DNA of 64,000 bases from CAWCCP01 sp963701245 (GTDB taxonomy: Bacteria > Patescibacteriota > Saccharimonadia > Saccharimonadales > UBA4665): the NCBI GenBank assembly GCA_963701245.1, contig OY969576.1, positions 496,001 to 560,000 of the forward strand, written 5' to 3'. Below the pieces are notes generated by a model. The model did no database searches. It worked only from the letters and a program-made list of their open reading frames with translations, and was not told the origin of the DNA. Made by a program: the position numbers and the translations under genes. Shown here one piece after another: positions 1 to 8,436 of the stretch (its first letter is position 1; every line of letters begins with the position of its first letter).

Positions 1-109
1 CTTGCTTACCATCAAATGCTGCAACTACTTTATGCCCTTCATTTTTTAGTATCACACAGTATGCGTTATTAAGATCTCGGTCATCCTCGACTATTAATAT
101 ATTTGCCAT
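1..109 (-). CDS. Response regulator receiver domain protein (partial, runs off left edge)
   Basis: Only the first 36 codons lie in the window. The start is an ATG at 109 and the protein begins MANILIVEDDRDLNNAY. The ILIVEDD strand-1 motif carries the acidic pair that binds Mg2+ next to the phosphoacceptor Asp of CheY-like receivers. It lies downstream of the histidine kinase that ends at 247 and on the same strand, so it is the probable phosphotransfer partner. The 137-bp gap may hold its own promoter. The output domain is outside the window, so the regulated process cannot be read. Confidence 0.85.
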   Translation of the reverse strand, partial: MANILIVEDDRDLNNAYCVILKNEGHKVVAAFDGKQ

Positions 110-246
110 GACCCTACTATGCCCCCCGACCCTTTTTAATAATCTAATTAATAGCAGCCTTTTGCTACAAAAAGTATCGAATTTCTTACAATTTTTTGCA
201 TATTATGGCTGTGATTCCACATTCATAATTGTTACTGCTTATTTCA

Positions 247-1371
247 TTATGCCATATGTTTCACTCTAGGTAACGTAAAATGAAAACTCGTGCCTACACC
301 TTCATGACTAGTGAACCATATTCTACCGCCTAGTTGATCTAACAATCCTTTTACTAAATACAAACCCAAACCAGTCCCCGTAGTCTCCCGTTTAACTATG
401 TTGTGGGCTCTAAAAAATTTGCTAAAAATTTGTTCTTGAGCGTATTTTGGTATCCCCCAGCCGGTGTCGCTGACAGTAACTAATATATTTGTATTTCTAG
501 GTCGTATCAAAACCTGAACGGAGCCATCTGCCGGTGTGTATTTAATTGAATTTGACACGAGATTTGTAAGTATTTCTTTAACCATCAAAGCGTCTGTTTT
601 AATGGTCGTACTCCCTTTGCCCTTACATTGCATAGATAGTTTTATGGAGCTATTGTCAGCCATTATCAGCAGTTCTTTAAGTACTTCTTCAGCTAATTTA
701 TCAATTGCAACCATCTTCGGTGAAACTGCGATCGTACCACTTTCAATACGTGTAATGTTGAGGAGTGTACTTATTAATTCATTCATACGGTTTGTAGCAG
801 AAATGATCGTACGCAATGACTTTTTTTGTGACGGTGTTACCTCACCCATATACCCATCTACGAGCATGTGCGAGTAGGTTTTTATGGCCGAAAGCGGAGT
901 TCTAAGTTGATGTGATGCTAATGAAATAAATTCACTTTTCATGCGATCAATTTCTTCTTCGAGTGTGATATCACGAAAAACTTCAATCGCTCCGAGTGGC
1001 TTATCGTCAAGTAGTATAGGTGAGATTGTGACAGAAACTGGTATTAGTTGACCGTTTTTACGTCGGTAGAACATTTTCTCGGAAATTGATTGACCTGTTA
1101 AAAACGCCTTAGTAATAGGTCTGTCTATTAAATTAATGGGAGTATTCTTGGAGTCAACTGCCACAATACGTTTAGGGAACCATTCACCTACTAATTCCGA
1201 CTCTTTGAAACCTAAAATTCTCAGCGCACCTGGATTTACCCTGGTAATTTTTCCAAATTCATCAGTGGATATGGCGCCGTCACCGATACTCATAAAGATC
1301 GCCTCAGCTTCAGCGCGCTGTTCAATTGGTGATCGATCAACTTTATTAGTAACAGTAATTACATCGGCCAT
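247..1371 (-). CDS. PAS-domain sensor histidine kinase
   Basis: 374 aa with no clear membrane segment, so probably a cytoplasmic sensor. An N-terminal PAS domain (about residues 20-135, ending in the PAC-like IEVFRDITLEEE) is followed by a HisKA domain with H-box SHQLRTPLSAIKTY, then a HATPase_c domain with N-box LVSNSIKYTP, G1 DTGWGIP and G2 GTGLGLYLVK. All catalytic motifs are present. It follows the 92-aa gene after a 3-bp gap and precedes a receiver-domain protein, so it belongs to the same signalling operon. The signal is unknown. Confidence 0.93.
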   Translation of the reverse strand: MADVITVTNKVDRSPIEQRAEAEAIFMSIGDGAISTDEFGKITRVNPGALRILGFKESELVGEWFPKRIVAVDSKNTPINLIDRPITKAFLTGQSISEKMFYRRKNGQLIPVSVTISPILLDDKPLGAIEVFRDITLEEEIDRMKSEFISLASHQLRTPLSAIKTYSHMLVDGYMGEVTPSQKKSLRTIISATNRMNELISTLLNITRIESGTIAVSPKMVAIDKLAEEVLKELLIMADNSSIKLSMQCKGKGSTTIKTDALMVKEILTNLVSNSIKYTPADGSVQVLIRPRNTNILVTVSDTGWGIPKYAQEQIFSKFFRAHNIVKRETTGTGLGLYLVKGLLDQLGGRIWFTSHEGVGTSFHFTLPRVKHMA

Positions 1372-1374
1372 ATG

Positions 1375-1653
1375 CTATGTCTTGTGGTTGTTTCCTTTTT
1401 TTGACTGTACCGCAAGGCGTTGTAATTGCGCTGCGTACTCTTCTATAATCTCACTATCATCGGTTAGCAATGAGACAGTAACTCTGATCCAGTCGATCAA
1501 TTTTAGTAGGTCCGCTTGGGATAACTTTTCTGGCGGCTTATGTAGGTGATTTTGAACTTGTCTCGCAATAAAACGATCTGCGGCTGGTCCTAGATAGACA
1601 TTAGTAATTCGAACAACCTTATCGTATAGCGGTTGTTCACCCCTGTTTGGCAT
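1375..1653 (-). CDS. Small conserved-looking protein of unknown function in sensor operon
   Basis: 92 aa, mostly helical and charged, with no signal peptide or membrane segment. The central part (DLLKLIDWIRVTVSLL) looks like an amphipathic helix bundle. I do not recognise the family. It sits between the 8-TM protein (4-bp gap) and the PAS kinase (3-bp gap), so it is almost certainly co-transcribed and may be an adaptor for that sensory system. That role is inferred from position only. Confidence 0.65.
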   Translation of the reverse strand: MPNRGEQPLYDKVVRITNVYLGPAADRFIARQVQNHLHKPPEKLSQADLLKLIDWIRVTVSLLTDDSEIIEEYAAQLQRLAVQSKKGNNHKT

Positions 1654-1657
1654 AATT

Positions 1658-2611
1658 TTAAATATCCTCTATTTTTTTAAGACGACCCGCACCGACACTG
1701 ATCAGGATGAATCCTAGAACAATGACAAAATAAAGAATGTAGGTGGCGACAAGCAAAGAATTTAAAGACATGTGACCACTTCTAGGAATAATGGAATGTA
1801 TATACTGCACGCCAATTGAATCGACGATAACTAGTACAACCCCTGCAGAGACGAGCTGAATTGCCCGTCTATATATAACGCCTTTGACTTGTTTTGCAAA
1901 AATACTGTACTCATAGGCAGCTAGCAACCCAATTAACCAAGTATAAAGATATGGAATCGTAATGGTGATAATAATAAGCCAAACAGGCAAATAGTAAGGA
2001 TTGCTCGTTGATGTCAATAGATTAAGATTGAGTGATCTAAAGGTGAAATAACAATAAAGTGTCGCACAGAATACAAATGTAAAAAGCAGAATTCGAATGC
2101 TGAAACGTGCGGACTTTAGTTTCTCGTAGGTAATCAGACGGTGAGCGCCATCCGCAATTATTGTAAAAGCCACTAGCGGAAACAATAAACTAAAATAATT
2201 TTCAAAAATTAGCATTGCAGGACTAATATCGCTTGAAGTACTTATAAACATACTGAAGATCAATGCCAAGATTGTCGGTAAAACTAAGCCCCACGCCACC
2301 CAAAGAATGCCGAGGGTAAGTTTTTTAAAAACAATTTCTTCTTTAGTATTGGCTATTGATATGGTGTAAGCGCGCAATCGATAGTATCCATAAAAAGCCC
2401 CAAACCAAATAATTACGAGCGGCAGTTCTGTTATGAATAAGAGCACGTGATATTCGTGTGGTGACATATTGTAGGTATGCATTACCACGTTGTTTGCCGG
2501 TATGAAAATAATGAGAACAAAGAATATTACGATCAAACCTATAAAGTTATATACAGGGTTTCGCACGTACTTCTTAAGCGGAAAGTCAATGGTTTTAATA
2601 GTTTCTCCCAC
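1658..2611 (-). CDS. Eight-TM integral membrane protein, first gene of sensor operon
   Basis: 317 aa with about eight hydrophobic segments, short loops and a C-terminal KKIEDI tail. The start is a GTG at 2611. No known transporter or enzyme signature is seen. A -10-like TATAAT lies upstream near 2630. The gene leads an operon with a 92-aa protein, a PAS kinase and a response regulator. Such 7-8 TM proteins sometimes act as membrane sensory modules paired with a soluble kinase, which is possible here but unproven. Confidence 0.7.
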   Translation of the reverse strand: MGETIKTIDFPLKKYVRNPVYNFIGLIVIFFVLIIFIPANNVVMHTYNMSPHEYHVLLFITELPLVIIWFGAFYGYYRLRAYTISIANTKEEIVFKKLTLGILWVAWGLVLPTILALIFSMFISTSSDISPAMLIFENYFSLLFPLVAFTIIADGAHRLITYEKLKSARFSIRILLFTFVFCATLYCYFTFRSLNLNLLTSTSNPYYLPVWLIIITITIPYLYTWLIGLLAAYEYSIFAKQVKGVIYRRAIQLVSAGVVLVIVDSIGVQYIHSIIPRSGHMSLNSLLVATYILYFVIVLGFILISVGAGRLKKIEDI

Positions 2612-2818
2612 CTCACCAGGGTACTTAATAATTATAGTCTATATCTAAATGTACGGGCTTGTGTGATACATAATAGAACGTAGTTGCGTAGAATGAAGTA
2701 AGATTTTAAACAATTTATTTGAGCAGTTTTTCCGCGCCTAAGACGGTTAAAAACTAGAGTATATGTAGTGCTTATGGTTATACTTAGATAACGAGCAATA
2801 CTACTATATACACTGTTA

Positions 2819-3763
2819 ATGAAAAATTCTAGAAAAATACACAAAAAGGACTGGTTGATTATCGTATTTTTTGTGTTGGCTTTCTACGTATTATTGCCGC
2901 AAATAAAATCTTTTGATACTAGTTTCAAATCAGTTATAGACGCAAGGCCTTTTTACCTATTTTTGGCAGTAAGTTGCACATTACTCACCTATATATTCGC
3001 TGCCGCGACCTACTGTATTTTAGTGCCCAAAAAAATATCATATCCAAAAACAATACTTGTGCAATTTGCTAGCATGTTCACGAATCGACTGCTGCCTCTA
3101 GGTATCGGCAGCATTAGCATAAATTATTTATATCTCAGAAAATTAAAATTTAAATCTACTCAAGTGGCAAGCATAATCGCTGCAAATAATATTGTCGGAC
3201 TTATTGGTCACCTCTTACTTCTCGTTGTACTTTATATGACCTACAAACAGGCCCATCTTGATTTCTCAAAATGGCACATTGCGACAATAGGAGGGTACAA
3301 GGTAATTCTCATTATCGGCGGACTTATACTTGTCGCCGTCATGACCATTTTATTTAAAAAGTATCTGCTTAGATTCACGAATAGCGTGAAGAATAGTATT
3401 AAGTACTTAACTGAATATCGTAAACAACCTCAGAAAATAATTTTTGCAGTAGGTACATCGTCATTATTAACATTGTCCAACGTGCTTTGTCTTTATTTTT
3501 GTTGTCAGGCAGTACAATTATCTTTAAACCTACTTGAAGTCATATTAATATTTAGCTTAGGTGTATTTCTAGGTACAGCAACGCCGACTCCAGGTGGATT
3601 GGGTGGAGCGGAAGCTGGTTTATTCGCGGGCTTACTGGCTTTTCGCGTATCATCTGCCCAAGCACTTGCTACTGTTTTAGCTTTTCGACTAATCAGTTTT
3701 TGGCTTACTTTTCTGTTCGGATCGTTCGCTTTTATTATTGCCGAAAGATTGGGATATATCTAG
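2819..3763 (+). CDS. Flippase-like / lysylphosphatidylglycerol synthase TM family protein
   Basis: 314 aa polytopic membrane protein with about eight TM segments. The C-terminal block TPTPGGLGGAEAGLFAGLLA and the following Arg-containing TM helix are the signature of the UPF0104/LPG_synthase_TM family, the flippase half of MprF. It begins at an ATG next to AT-rich upstream DNA and is divergent from the sensor operon. It probably moves or modifies lipids in the cytoplasmic membrane. A separate gene with the synthase half (54146-55849) lies elsewhere in the window. Confidence 0.85.
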   Translation: MKNSRKIHKKDWLIIVFFVLAFYVLLPQIKSFDTSFKSVIDARPFYLFLAVSCTLLTYIFAAATYCILVPKKISYPKTILVQFASMFTNRLLPLGIGSISINYLYLRKLKFKSTQVASIIAANNIVGLIGHLLLLVVLYMTYKQAHLDFSKWHIATIGGYKVILIIGGLILVAVMTILFKKYLLRFTNSVKNSIKYLTEYRKQPQKIIFAVGTSSLLTLSNVLCLYFCCQAVQLSLNLLEVILIFSLGVFLGTATPTPGGLGGAEAGLFAGLLAFRVSSAQALATVLAFRLISFWLTFLFGSFAFIIAERLGYI

Positions 3764-3780
3764 TTCAGCTCAAGTACGTT

Positions 3781-4275
3781 TTAGGGTACAGCAACATGAA
3801 AATCACCGACATTATTCCCGGTAACTTGGCCATTAGTATCATTAACAAAGAAGTAAAGTGGCATACCATTGTAGGTATATTGAATTTGATCATTATCCGA
3901 TCTTTTAATTGTTGATATGCCAGATGGCAAATTCGTTGTGGCACCGCTATCTGTGTATGCCGGCCAGCTTACAAGGCAAGATCCTGTGCAGTTACTTTTC
4001 CCATTTTCATCACCACCATATGTATAAAGCGTACGCCCACTGGGGTCAGCCAAATACTCTCCAATACTACTATTTGTTTTGGTAATGACGACAGCATTAT
4101 TAATTGGCGTAGCGGTACTTTTGGCAGATGTCTTAGTAGACAATGAGGTTGTTGAAGAGCTGGTCGCCGTTGTCGTTGTCGCCGGAGTTGACTTATGGAA
4201 TATGAAATAGCCCCCGACAATCAAAATTAAGATAACCAGTATTCCTATTACCCAAAAACCAGATTTTTTAAACAT
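3781..4275 (-). CDS. Membrane-anchored secreted-repeat (Lipoprotein_15-like) protein
   Basis: About 164 aa. I chose the ATG at 4275 because a strong purine-rich Shine-Dalgarno (GAAGGGAAG) lies just upstream; an ATG at 4290 falls before that site. Residues 5-25 form a TM anchor, followed by a Ser/Thr/Ala-rich linker. The C-terminal half contains LADPSGRTLYTYGGDENGKS and CTGSCLVSWPAY, the hallmark of the secreted repeat of unknown function (PF03640). The paired Cys residues suggest an oxidised extracellular fold. Function unknown. Confidence 0.8.
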   Translation of the reverse strand: MFKKSGFWVIGILVILILIVGGYFIFHKSTPATTTTATSSSTTSLSTKTSAKSTATPINNAVVITKTNSSIGEYLADPSGRTLYTYGGDENGKSNCTGSCLVSWPAYTDSGATTNLPSGISTIKRSDNDQIQYTYNGMPLYFFVNDTNGQVTGNNVGDFHVAVP

Positions 4276-4403
4276 ACGACTTCCCTTCATTTAGTTCTTA
4301 TGTTTATCACCTAATAGTATAGAACAGATGACCCTATTTATATAAGAGACACTATTCAACGGTAATCGAATCAATCGCCTCACAATAAATTCGACCGGAA
4401 TCT

Positions 4404-4760
4404 CTAACGTGAAACGCGAATTTCAAGGCCTGGATAGCCTGATTCAAATGCATCTATTTTATCGATGCGGGCGTGCAAGGAGGTAATCCGCTGGTCTTCC
4501 ATGAGAGTTGATGCGAGTTTATCGATGAGTGCTTCCATTAAGTTAAAAGAAGTGGTTTCTATAACGTTGATAGCCTTATCCTTTAGTTCTGACCAATTTA
4601 CGGCATCCTTTACATTGTCAGAAAGCTGAGCTTGGCGCATGTCATAAGTTATTTCAAGGTTTATTTTAAATTTTTGTAATTGACTTTTTTCTAGCTCAGA
4701 CATTCCATGATGGCCGTTTACAATTAAGTCACGAATAAAAATATTAGCGGATTGCTTCAT
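4404..4760 (-). CDS. folB: Dihydroneopterin aldolase-like protein (FolB family)
   Basis: 118 aa, the usual length for FolB. The N-terminus IFIRDLIVNGHHGMSELEK and the SFNLMEALIDKLASTL helix match the family, which cleaves 7,8-dihydroneopterin to 6-hydroxymethyl-dihydropterin in folate synthesis. It is the second gene after the TrmB-like regulator (9-bp gap) and no other folate gene is visible. A related pterin epimerase activity cannot be excluded. Confidence 0.8.
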   Translation of the reverse strand: MKQSANIFIRDLIVNGHHGMSELEKSQLQKFKINLEITYDMRQAQLSDNVKDAVNWSELKDKAINVIETTSFNLMEALIDKLASTLMEDQRITSLHARIDKIDAFESGYPGLEIRVSR

Positions 4761-4769
4761 GAGGCAACT

Positions 4770-5531
4770 TTAGACAGCATCCCACAACTGTTCAAATAGT
4801 AATCGCTGCATTGAGGCAGCACCCTTATCTTCAGTTACAACACCATATGGGATAAAGTCTTGAGAAACTGAAATCGATGCAACTTTATCACCGTAAATTA
4901 TCACGTAACACGATACGTCGTTGCTAATGTGTCCTGAAAGCCATTTTCGTTCACTACTTGGCGCAGGCACTCCTCCTTCGCCGATGGCGATTACTTTAAC
5001 AGAGATACCCTCTTTAATTCTTCTTTCTGTGAATTGTGGGTATTTCCTATATAGATATTGACGGAGTGGGCGGGAAGAATAGACGTAATATTTGGGAATA
5101 TACAGTTGACTACACGTACGTAGGACGTCTTTGAGGATAGTGACAATTCCTTCATCATCTTCGTAATAACGGACCAACGGCCTTCCTAACGGTCGGGCGC
5201 TTTGTGCAGATAGGGTCGGTATTATTTTCTTTGCATCCTGCAAGTTTTGCCATAAATCTTTTCGTTTTTCACGGATAATATCGTATATCTTTTCAGGAGA
5301 TTCTGCAGAATAGTATTCCCGTTTACCGCTGTGTCTCGCACTGACAAGGCCTTGTGCTAGTAAGCTTTTAATTGCTTCATATGTAATACCTCTGTTTATG
5401 CCAGAAAGTTGCGCGACTTTTCTAATAGAAACAGCTTCAAGTTGTAATAGGGCCCGGTATGTTAGAGCTTCATTAAGAGTCAAGCCAAGTTGATGTAAAA
5501 GTCTAATTGTTGCATCATTGTCAGAGTTCAT
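4770..5531 (-). CDS. TrmB-family transcriptional regulator
   Basis: 253 aa from the ATG at 5531. An upstream in-frame extension to 5600 would cross the predicted promoter, so I rejected it. The N-terminal winged helix (LGLTLNEALTYRALLQL, then VRKVAQL-like and GITYEAIKSLLAQGLV) fits TrmB/sugar-sensing regulators. The C-terminal domain (from about residue 100, RYYEDDEGIVTILKDVL) resembles the effector-binding part. It is transcribed divergently from xfp-acs, the arrangement expected for a local regulator of that operon. The effector is unknown. Confidence 0.85.
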   Translation of the reverse strand: MNSDNDATIRLLHQLGLTLNEALTYRALLQLEAVSIRKVAQLSGINRGITYEAIKSLLAQGLVSARHSGKREYYSAESPEKIYDIIREKRKDLWQNLQDAKKIIPTLSAQSARPLGRPLVRYYEDDEGIVTILKDVLRTCSQLYIPKYYVYSSRPLRQYLYRKYPQFTERRIKEGISVKVIAIGEGGVPAPSSERKWLSGHISNDVSCYVIIYGDKVASISVSQDFIPYGVVTEDKGAASMQRLLFEQLWDAV

Positions 5532-5539
5532 GTCTTGAT

Positions 5540-5570
5540 AGTATACCGCTGCTATATATAAATTTGTCAA
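5540..5570 (-). promoter_or_regulatory. Predicted promoter of TrmB-like gene (leaderless)
   Basis: On the minus strand, TTGACA (5565-5570) and TATACT (5540-5545) are separated by 19 bp. The -10 ends 8 nt before the ATG at 5531, so transcription would start at or next to the start codon. No Shine-Dalgarno is visible. Confidence 0.6.
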
Positions 5571-5592
5571 TATATTGCAACCAAAATAAAAA

Positions 5593-5614
5593 TTATACAA
5601 ATTATTTAGTGTAA
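5593..5614. promoter_or_regulatory. Candidate operator dyad between TrmB gene and xfp
   Basis: An imperfect inverted repeat, TTATACAAA / TTAGTGTAA (7 of 9 positions symmetric), lies directly upstream of the xfp -10 box and behind the divergent regulator promoter. The position suits an operator for the TrmB-like protein. This is inference from symmetry and position. Confidence 0.35.
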
Positions 5615-5619
5615 TGCTT

Positions 5620-5625
5620 TATAAT
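5620..5625 (+). promoter_or_regulatory. Predicted -10 box of xfp
   Basis: A perfect TATAAT 39 bp before the xfp ATG. No good -35 is seen at standard spacing, consistent with an activator-dependent or otherwise regulated promoter. A weak AAGGAA purine tract lies further downstream, before the start. Confidence 0.5.
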
Positions 5626-5664
5626 ATGGGCATATAAAATCAGTTTAAGGAACTGTCTTCATAC

Positions 5665-8436
5665 ATGGATGATATTGCAAAAATTCAGAAGTACGTGCGT
5701 GCCGCGAATTATCTGTCGGTAACACAAATATATTTACAAAATAACTGTTTATTAGAACAGCCTTTACGTTCGAATGACATTAAACCTAAGCTATTCGGGC
5801 ACTGGGGAACTTGTCCCGGTATAAATTTTGTTTACGGTCATGTGAATTACCTAATTAAAAAGCATAGTCAATCGACTGTGTTTGTGCTCGGTCCCGGTCA
5901 CGGTATGCCGGCCTTACAGGCGAACTTGTATTTAGAAGGCACTCTACAAAAATACTATCAGCAAGCAACTCATAGTGAATCTGGCATTACCTATATAAGT
6001 AAGATGTTCAGTTGGCCGTATGGCTTTTCGAGCCATTGTAGCCCCGAAACCCCAGGTCTCATCTTAGAGGGGGGGGAGCTCGGGTATTCACTCGCCTCCG
6101 CTTACGGCGCGGTATTAGATAACCCAGAGTTACTAGCTATATGTCTAATTGGAGATGGCGAGGCCGAAACAGGCGCAATCGCTGCAGCGTGGCACTCCAA
6201 TAAACTAATAGATCCAGCAATTAATGGAGCGGTTCTGCCAATTTTACACTTAAATGGATATAAAATATCTGGTCCGACAATTTTTGGTTCAATGAGCAAT
6301 GAGGAACTTGTTTCCCTCTTTAAGGGTTACGGATACGAACCTTTTCTTGTGGAAGGCGAAGAGATTGATAAAAAAATGCTTGATACTCTAGAAAACTGCT
6401 ATCAACGCATCAAAGACATCCAAACAAGAGCCAGGAATGGTGAGACCTTTACACCGATCTTCCCGATGATAATCTTTAAGAGTCTTAAAGGGTGGACGAC
6501 GATCAAAGAGCTTCGCGGTCAGCCCATCGAAGGAACTATTCGTGCCCACCAAGTTGTAATGCCGACTGTCCGGGATGATGATGAAGAGCTTGCCCTACTT
6601 GAAGAATGGCTACATTCATATCATTTTGAAGAACTATTTGATAAAACGTCAGGCTTTACGGCTGATGTGTTGGACATAGTTCCGTCAGATGACGTAAGAA
6701 TGGGTGACAACCCCCATATGTTTGGGCATAATTATAAGCCACTAGTTACTCCCGACGCACTCGAGCTGGCGAAAGAATTTGAGACCCCCGGGTTAATTCG
6801 GTCGAACGCTATGAGAATGGCAGGGGTATATCTGGAAAAATTATTTGAATTAAATAAAGAATCTAAAAACTTACGGTTATTGTCCCCCGACGAGACCTAT
6901 TCAAATAGATTGGATGATGTATTTAAGTCCACCTCACGTGGGTTCGTCTGGCCTCACAGCGCCGAAGATAAGGACATCACTCGATCAGGTCGGGTTATGG
7001 AAATGCTTTCTGAGCATACTATGCATGGTTTGGCGCAAGGCTATGTGTTAACAGGACGACATGCGGTATTCACGACCTATGAAGCCTTCGCACAAATTTT
7101 TTCTAGTATGGCTCATATGTATCAGAAATTTCTGAAATATGTCATTAAAATGCCCTGGAGATTAGATATACCTTCTATCAATTATTTATTGACATCAACT
7201 GTTTGGCGTCAAGAGCATAACGGCTATTCACACCAAAATCCCAGCTTTGTGTCGGGAATGCTTGAAAAACAAAATGATTTTATTAAAGCTTACTTCCCCG
7301 TTGATGATAACAGTATGTTAGCGATTATGCAGGAAGCTATGACATCTAAAAACCAGATGAATATTATTACAGCCGGCAAAACACCTGAACCTAGATGGTT
7401 AAGTTTCGATCAGGCAAAAGACGCACTGGATGATGGTTTGAGTGTGTGGGAATTTGCAAGCGATAAAAATCCCCATATTGTGTTAGTCGGCATTGGTGAC
7501 TATGTGACGAAAGAAATGCTTGCCGCAATTGAACTAGTAAAAATGGCTGCACCGGAAATTAGAGTGCGATTTGTAAACATTCTCAGACTGCAAGCTGCGT
7601 GCTCATGTGAAGGCGAACATCACGAACAAATTCCAAATGCCGAGAAATATCTGACGATTGATAAACCAGTGATTGTGAACTTTCATGGCTATCCTGAAAC
7701 AATGAAAAATATATTCTTCAATATTAAGAACCCACAGCGATTTTCAATACACGGATATCAAGAAGAAGGTGGTACGACAACTCCTTTTGACATGCAGGTG
7801 AGAAATAAGACTGATCGCTTTCATATTGCGATAGACGTGGTACAGAAAGTATATAAAGATGGTGTGCTGAATGAGCAGAAAGTGAACGAGCTTACCGAAT
7901 TATGGAATTCTAAATTAAAAGAACATCACGACTACATTACGAGTGTTGGCGCTGATCCGACGGAAATCGAAAACTGGCAATGGACAGGTAGCATCGAAGC
8001 AGTAGCTGCACCTGATGACGAAGACCGCGTATCATTGCTTAAGAACGCACATACTTTGGCGTTTATAGGTTTATCGGATAAACCCGAAAAACACAGCTAT
8101 GAAGTTGCAGAATATTTTCAAAAGCAAGGCTACAGAATTATACCTATTAATCCATTTATTACTGAAACCTTAGGTGAAAAATCGTATCAGTCCCTCCTTG
8201 ATGTACCTAAATCGATACACATCGACATAGTAGATATCTTTCGAAATCCGGCGGAGGTTATACCTCATATGAAAGAAATAATTGATCGTGGTGGAATTAA
8301 GACAGTGTGGCTGGCTGAAGGCGCAAATAGCTATGAAGCTGAGGAATTTGCCGAGGATTATGGTCTATCAATAGTTACGAACCAATGCATTATGAAAGTT
8401 GATATAGGCAATCTTGAGTCAAAGGAGACAGTATGA
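5665..8436 (+). CDS. xfp: Phosphoketolase fused to a C-terminal CoA-binding domain
   Basis: 923 aa. Residues 1 to about 780 are a complete TPP-dependent phosphoketolase, which splits xylulose-5-P and/or fructose-6-P with phosphate to give acetyl phosphate. Visible motifs are GHWGTCPG, GPGHGMPALQANLYLEG, the TPP-binding GDGEAETG, HLNGYKISGPT, TYEAFAQIFSSMAHM and WRQEHNGYSHQNP. The family is normally about 790-800 aa. Residues 789-915 form an extra CoA_binding_2 (YccU-like) Rossmann domain (IGLSDKPEKHSYEVAEYF, GYRIIPINP). The stop overlaps the acs start (ATGA). The fusion suggests coupling of acetyl-phosphate production to CoA sensing or acetyl-CoA formation, but the role of the extra domain is inferred. 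Confidence 0.93.
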   Translation: MDDIAKIQKYVRAANYLSVTQIYLQNNCLLEQPLRSNDIKPKLFGHWGTCPGINFVYGHVNYLIKKHSQSTVFVLGPGHGMPALQANLYLEGTLQKYYQQATHSESGITYISKMFSWPYGFSSHCSPETPGLILEGGELGYSLASAYGAVLDNPELLAICLIGDGEAETGAIAAAWHSNKLIDPAINGAVLPILHLNGYKISGPTIFGSMSNEELVSLFKGYGYEPFLVEGEEIDKKMLDTLENCYQRIKDIQTRARNGETFTPIFPMIIFKSLKGWTTIKELRGQPIEGTIRAHQVVMPTVRDDDEELALLEEWLHSYHFEELFDKTSGFTADVLDIVPSDDVRMGDNPHMFGHNYKPLVTPDALELAKEFETPGLIRSNAMRMAGVYLEKLFELNKESKNLRLLSPDETYSNRLDDVFKSTSRGFVWPHSAEDKDITRSGRVMEMLSEHTMHGLAQGYVLTGRHAVFTTYEAFAQIFSSMAHMYQKFLKYVIKMPWRLDIPSINYLLTSTVWRQEHNGYSHQNPSFVSGMLEKQNDFIKAYFPVDDNSMLAIMQEAMTSKNQMNIITAGKTPEPRWLSFDQAKDALDDGLSVWEFASDKNPHIVLVGIGDYVTKEMLAAIELVKMAAPEIRVRFVNILRLQAACSCEGEHHEQIPNAEKYLTIDKPVIVNFHGYPETMKNIFFNIKNPQRFSIHGYQEEGGTTTPFDMQVRNKTDRFHIAIDVVQKVYKDGVLNEQKVNELTELWNSKLKEHHDYITSVGADPTEIENWQWTGSIEAVAAPDDEDRVSLLKNAHTLAFIGLSDKPEKHSYEVAEYFQKQGYRIIPINPFITETLGEKSYQSLLDVPKSIHIDIVDIFRNPAEVIPHMKEIIDRGGIKTVWLAEGANSYEAEEFAEDYGLSIVTNQCIMKVDIGNLESKETV

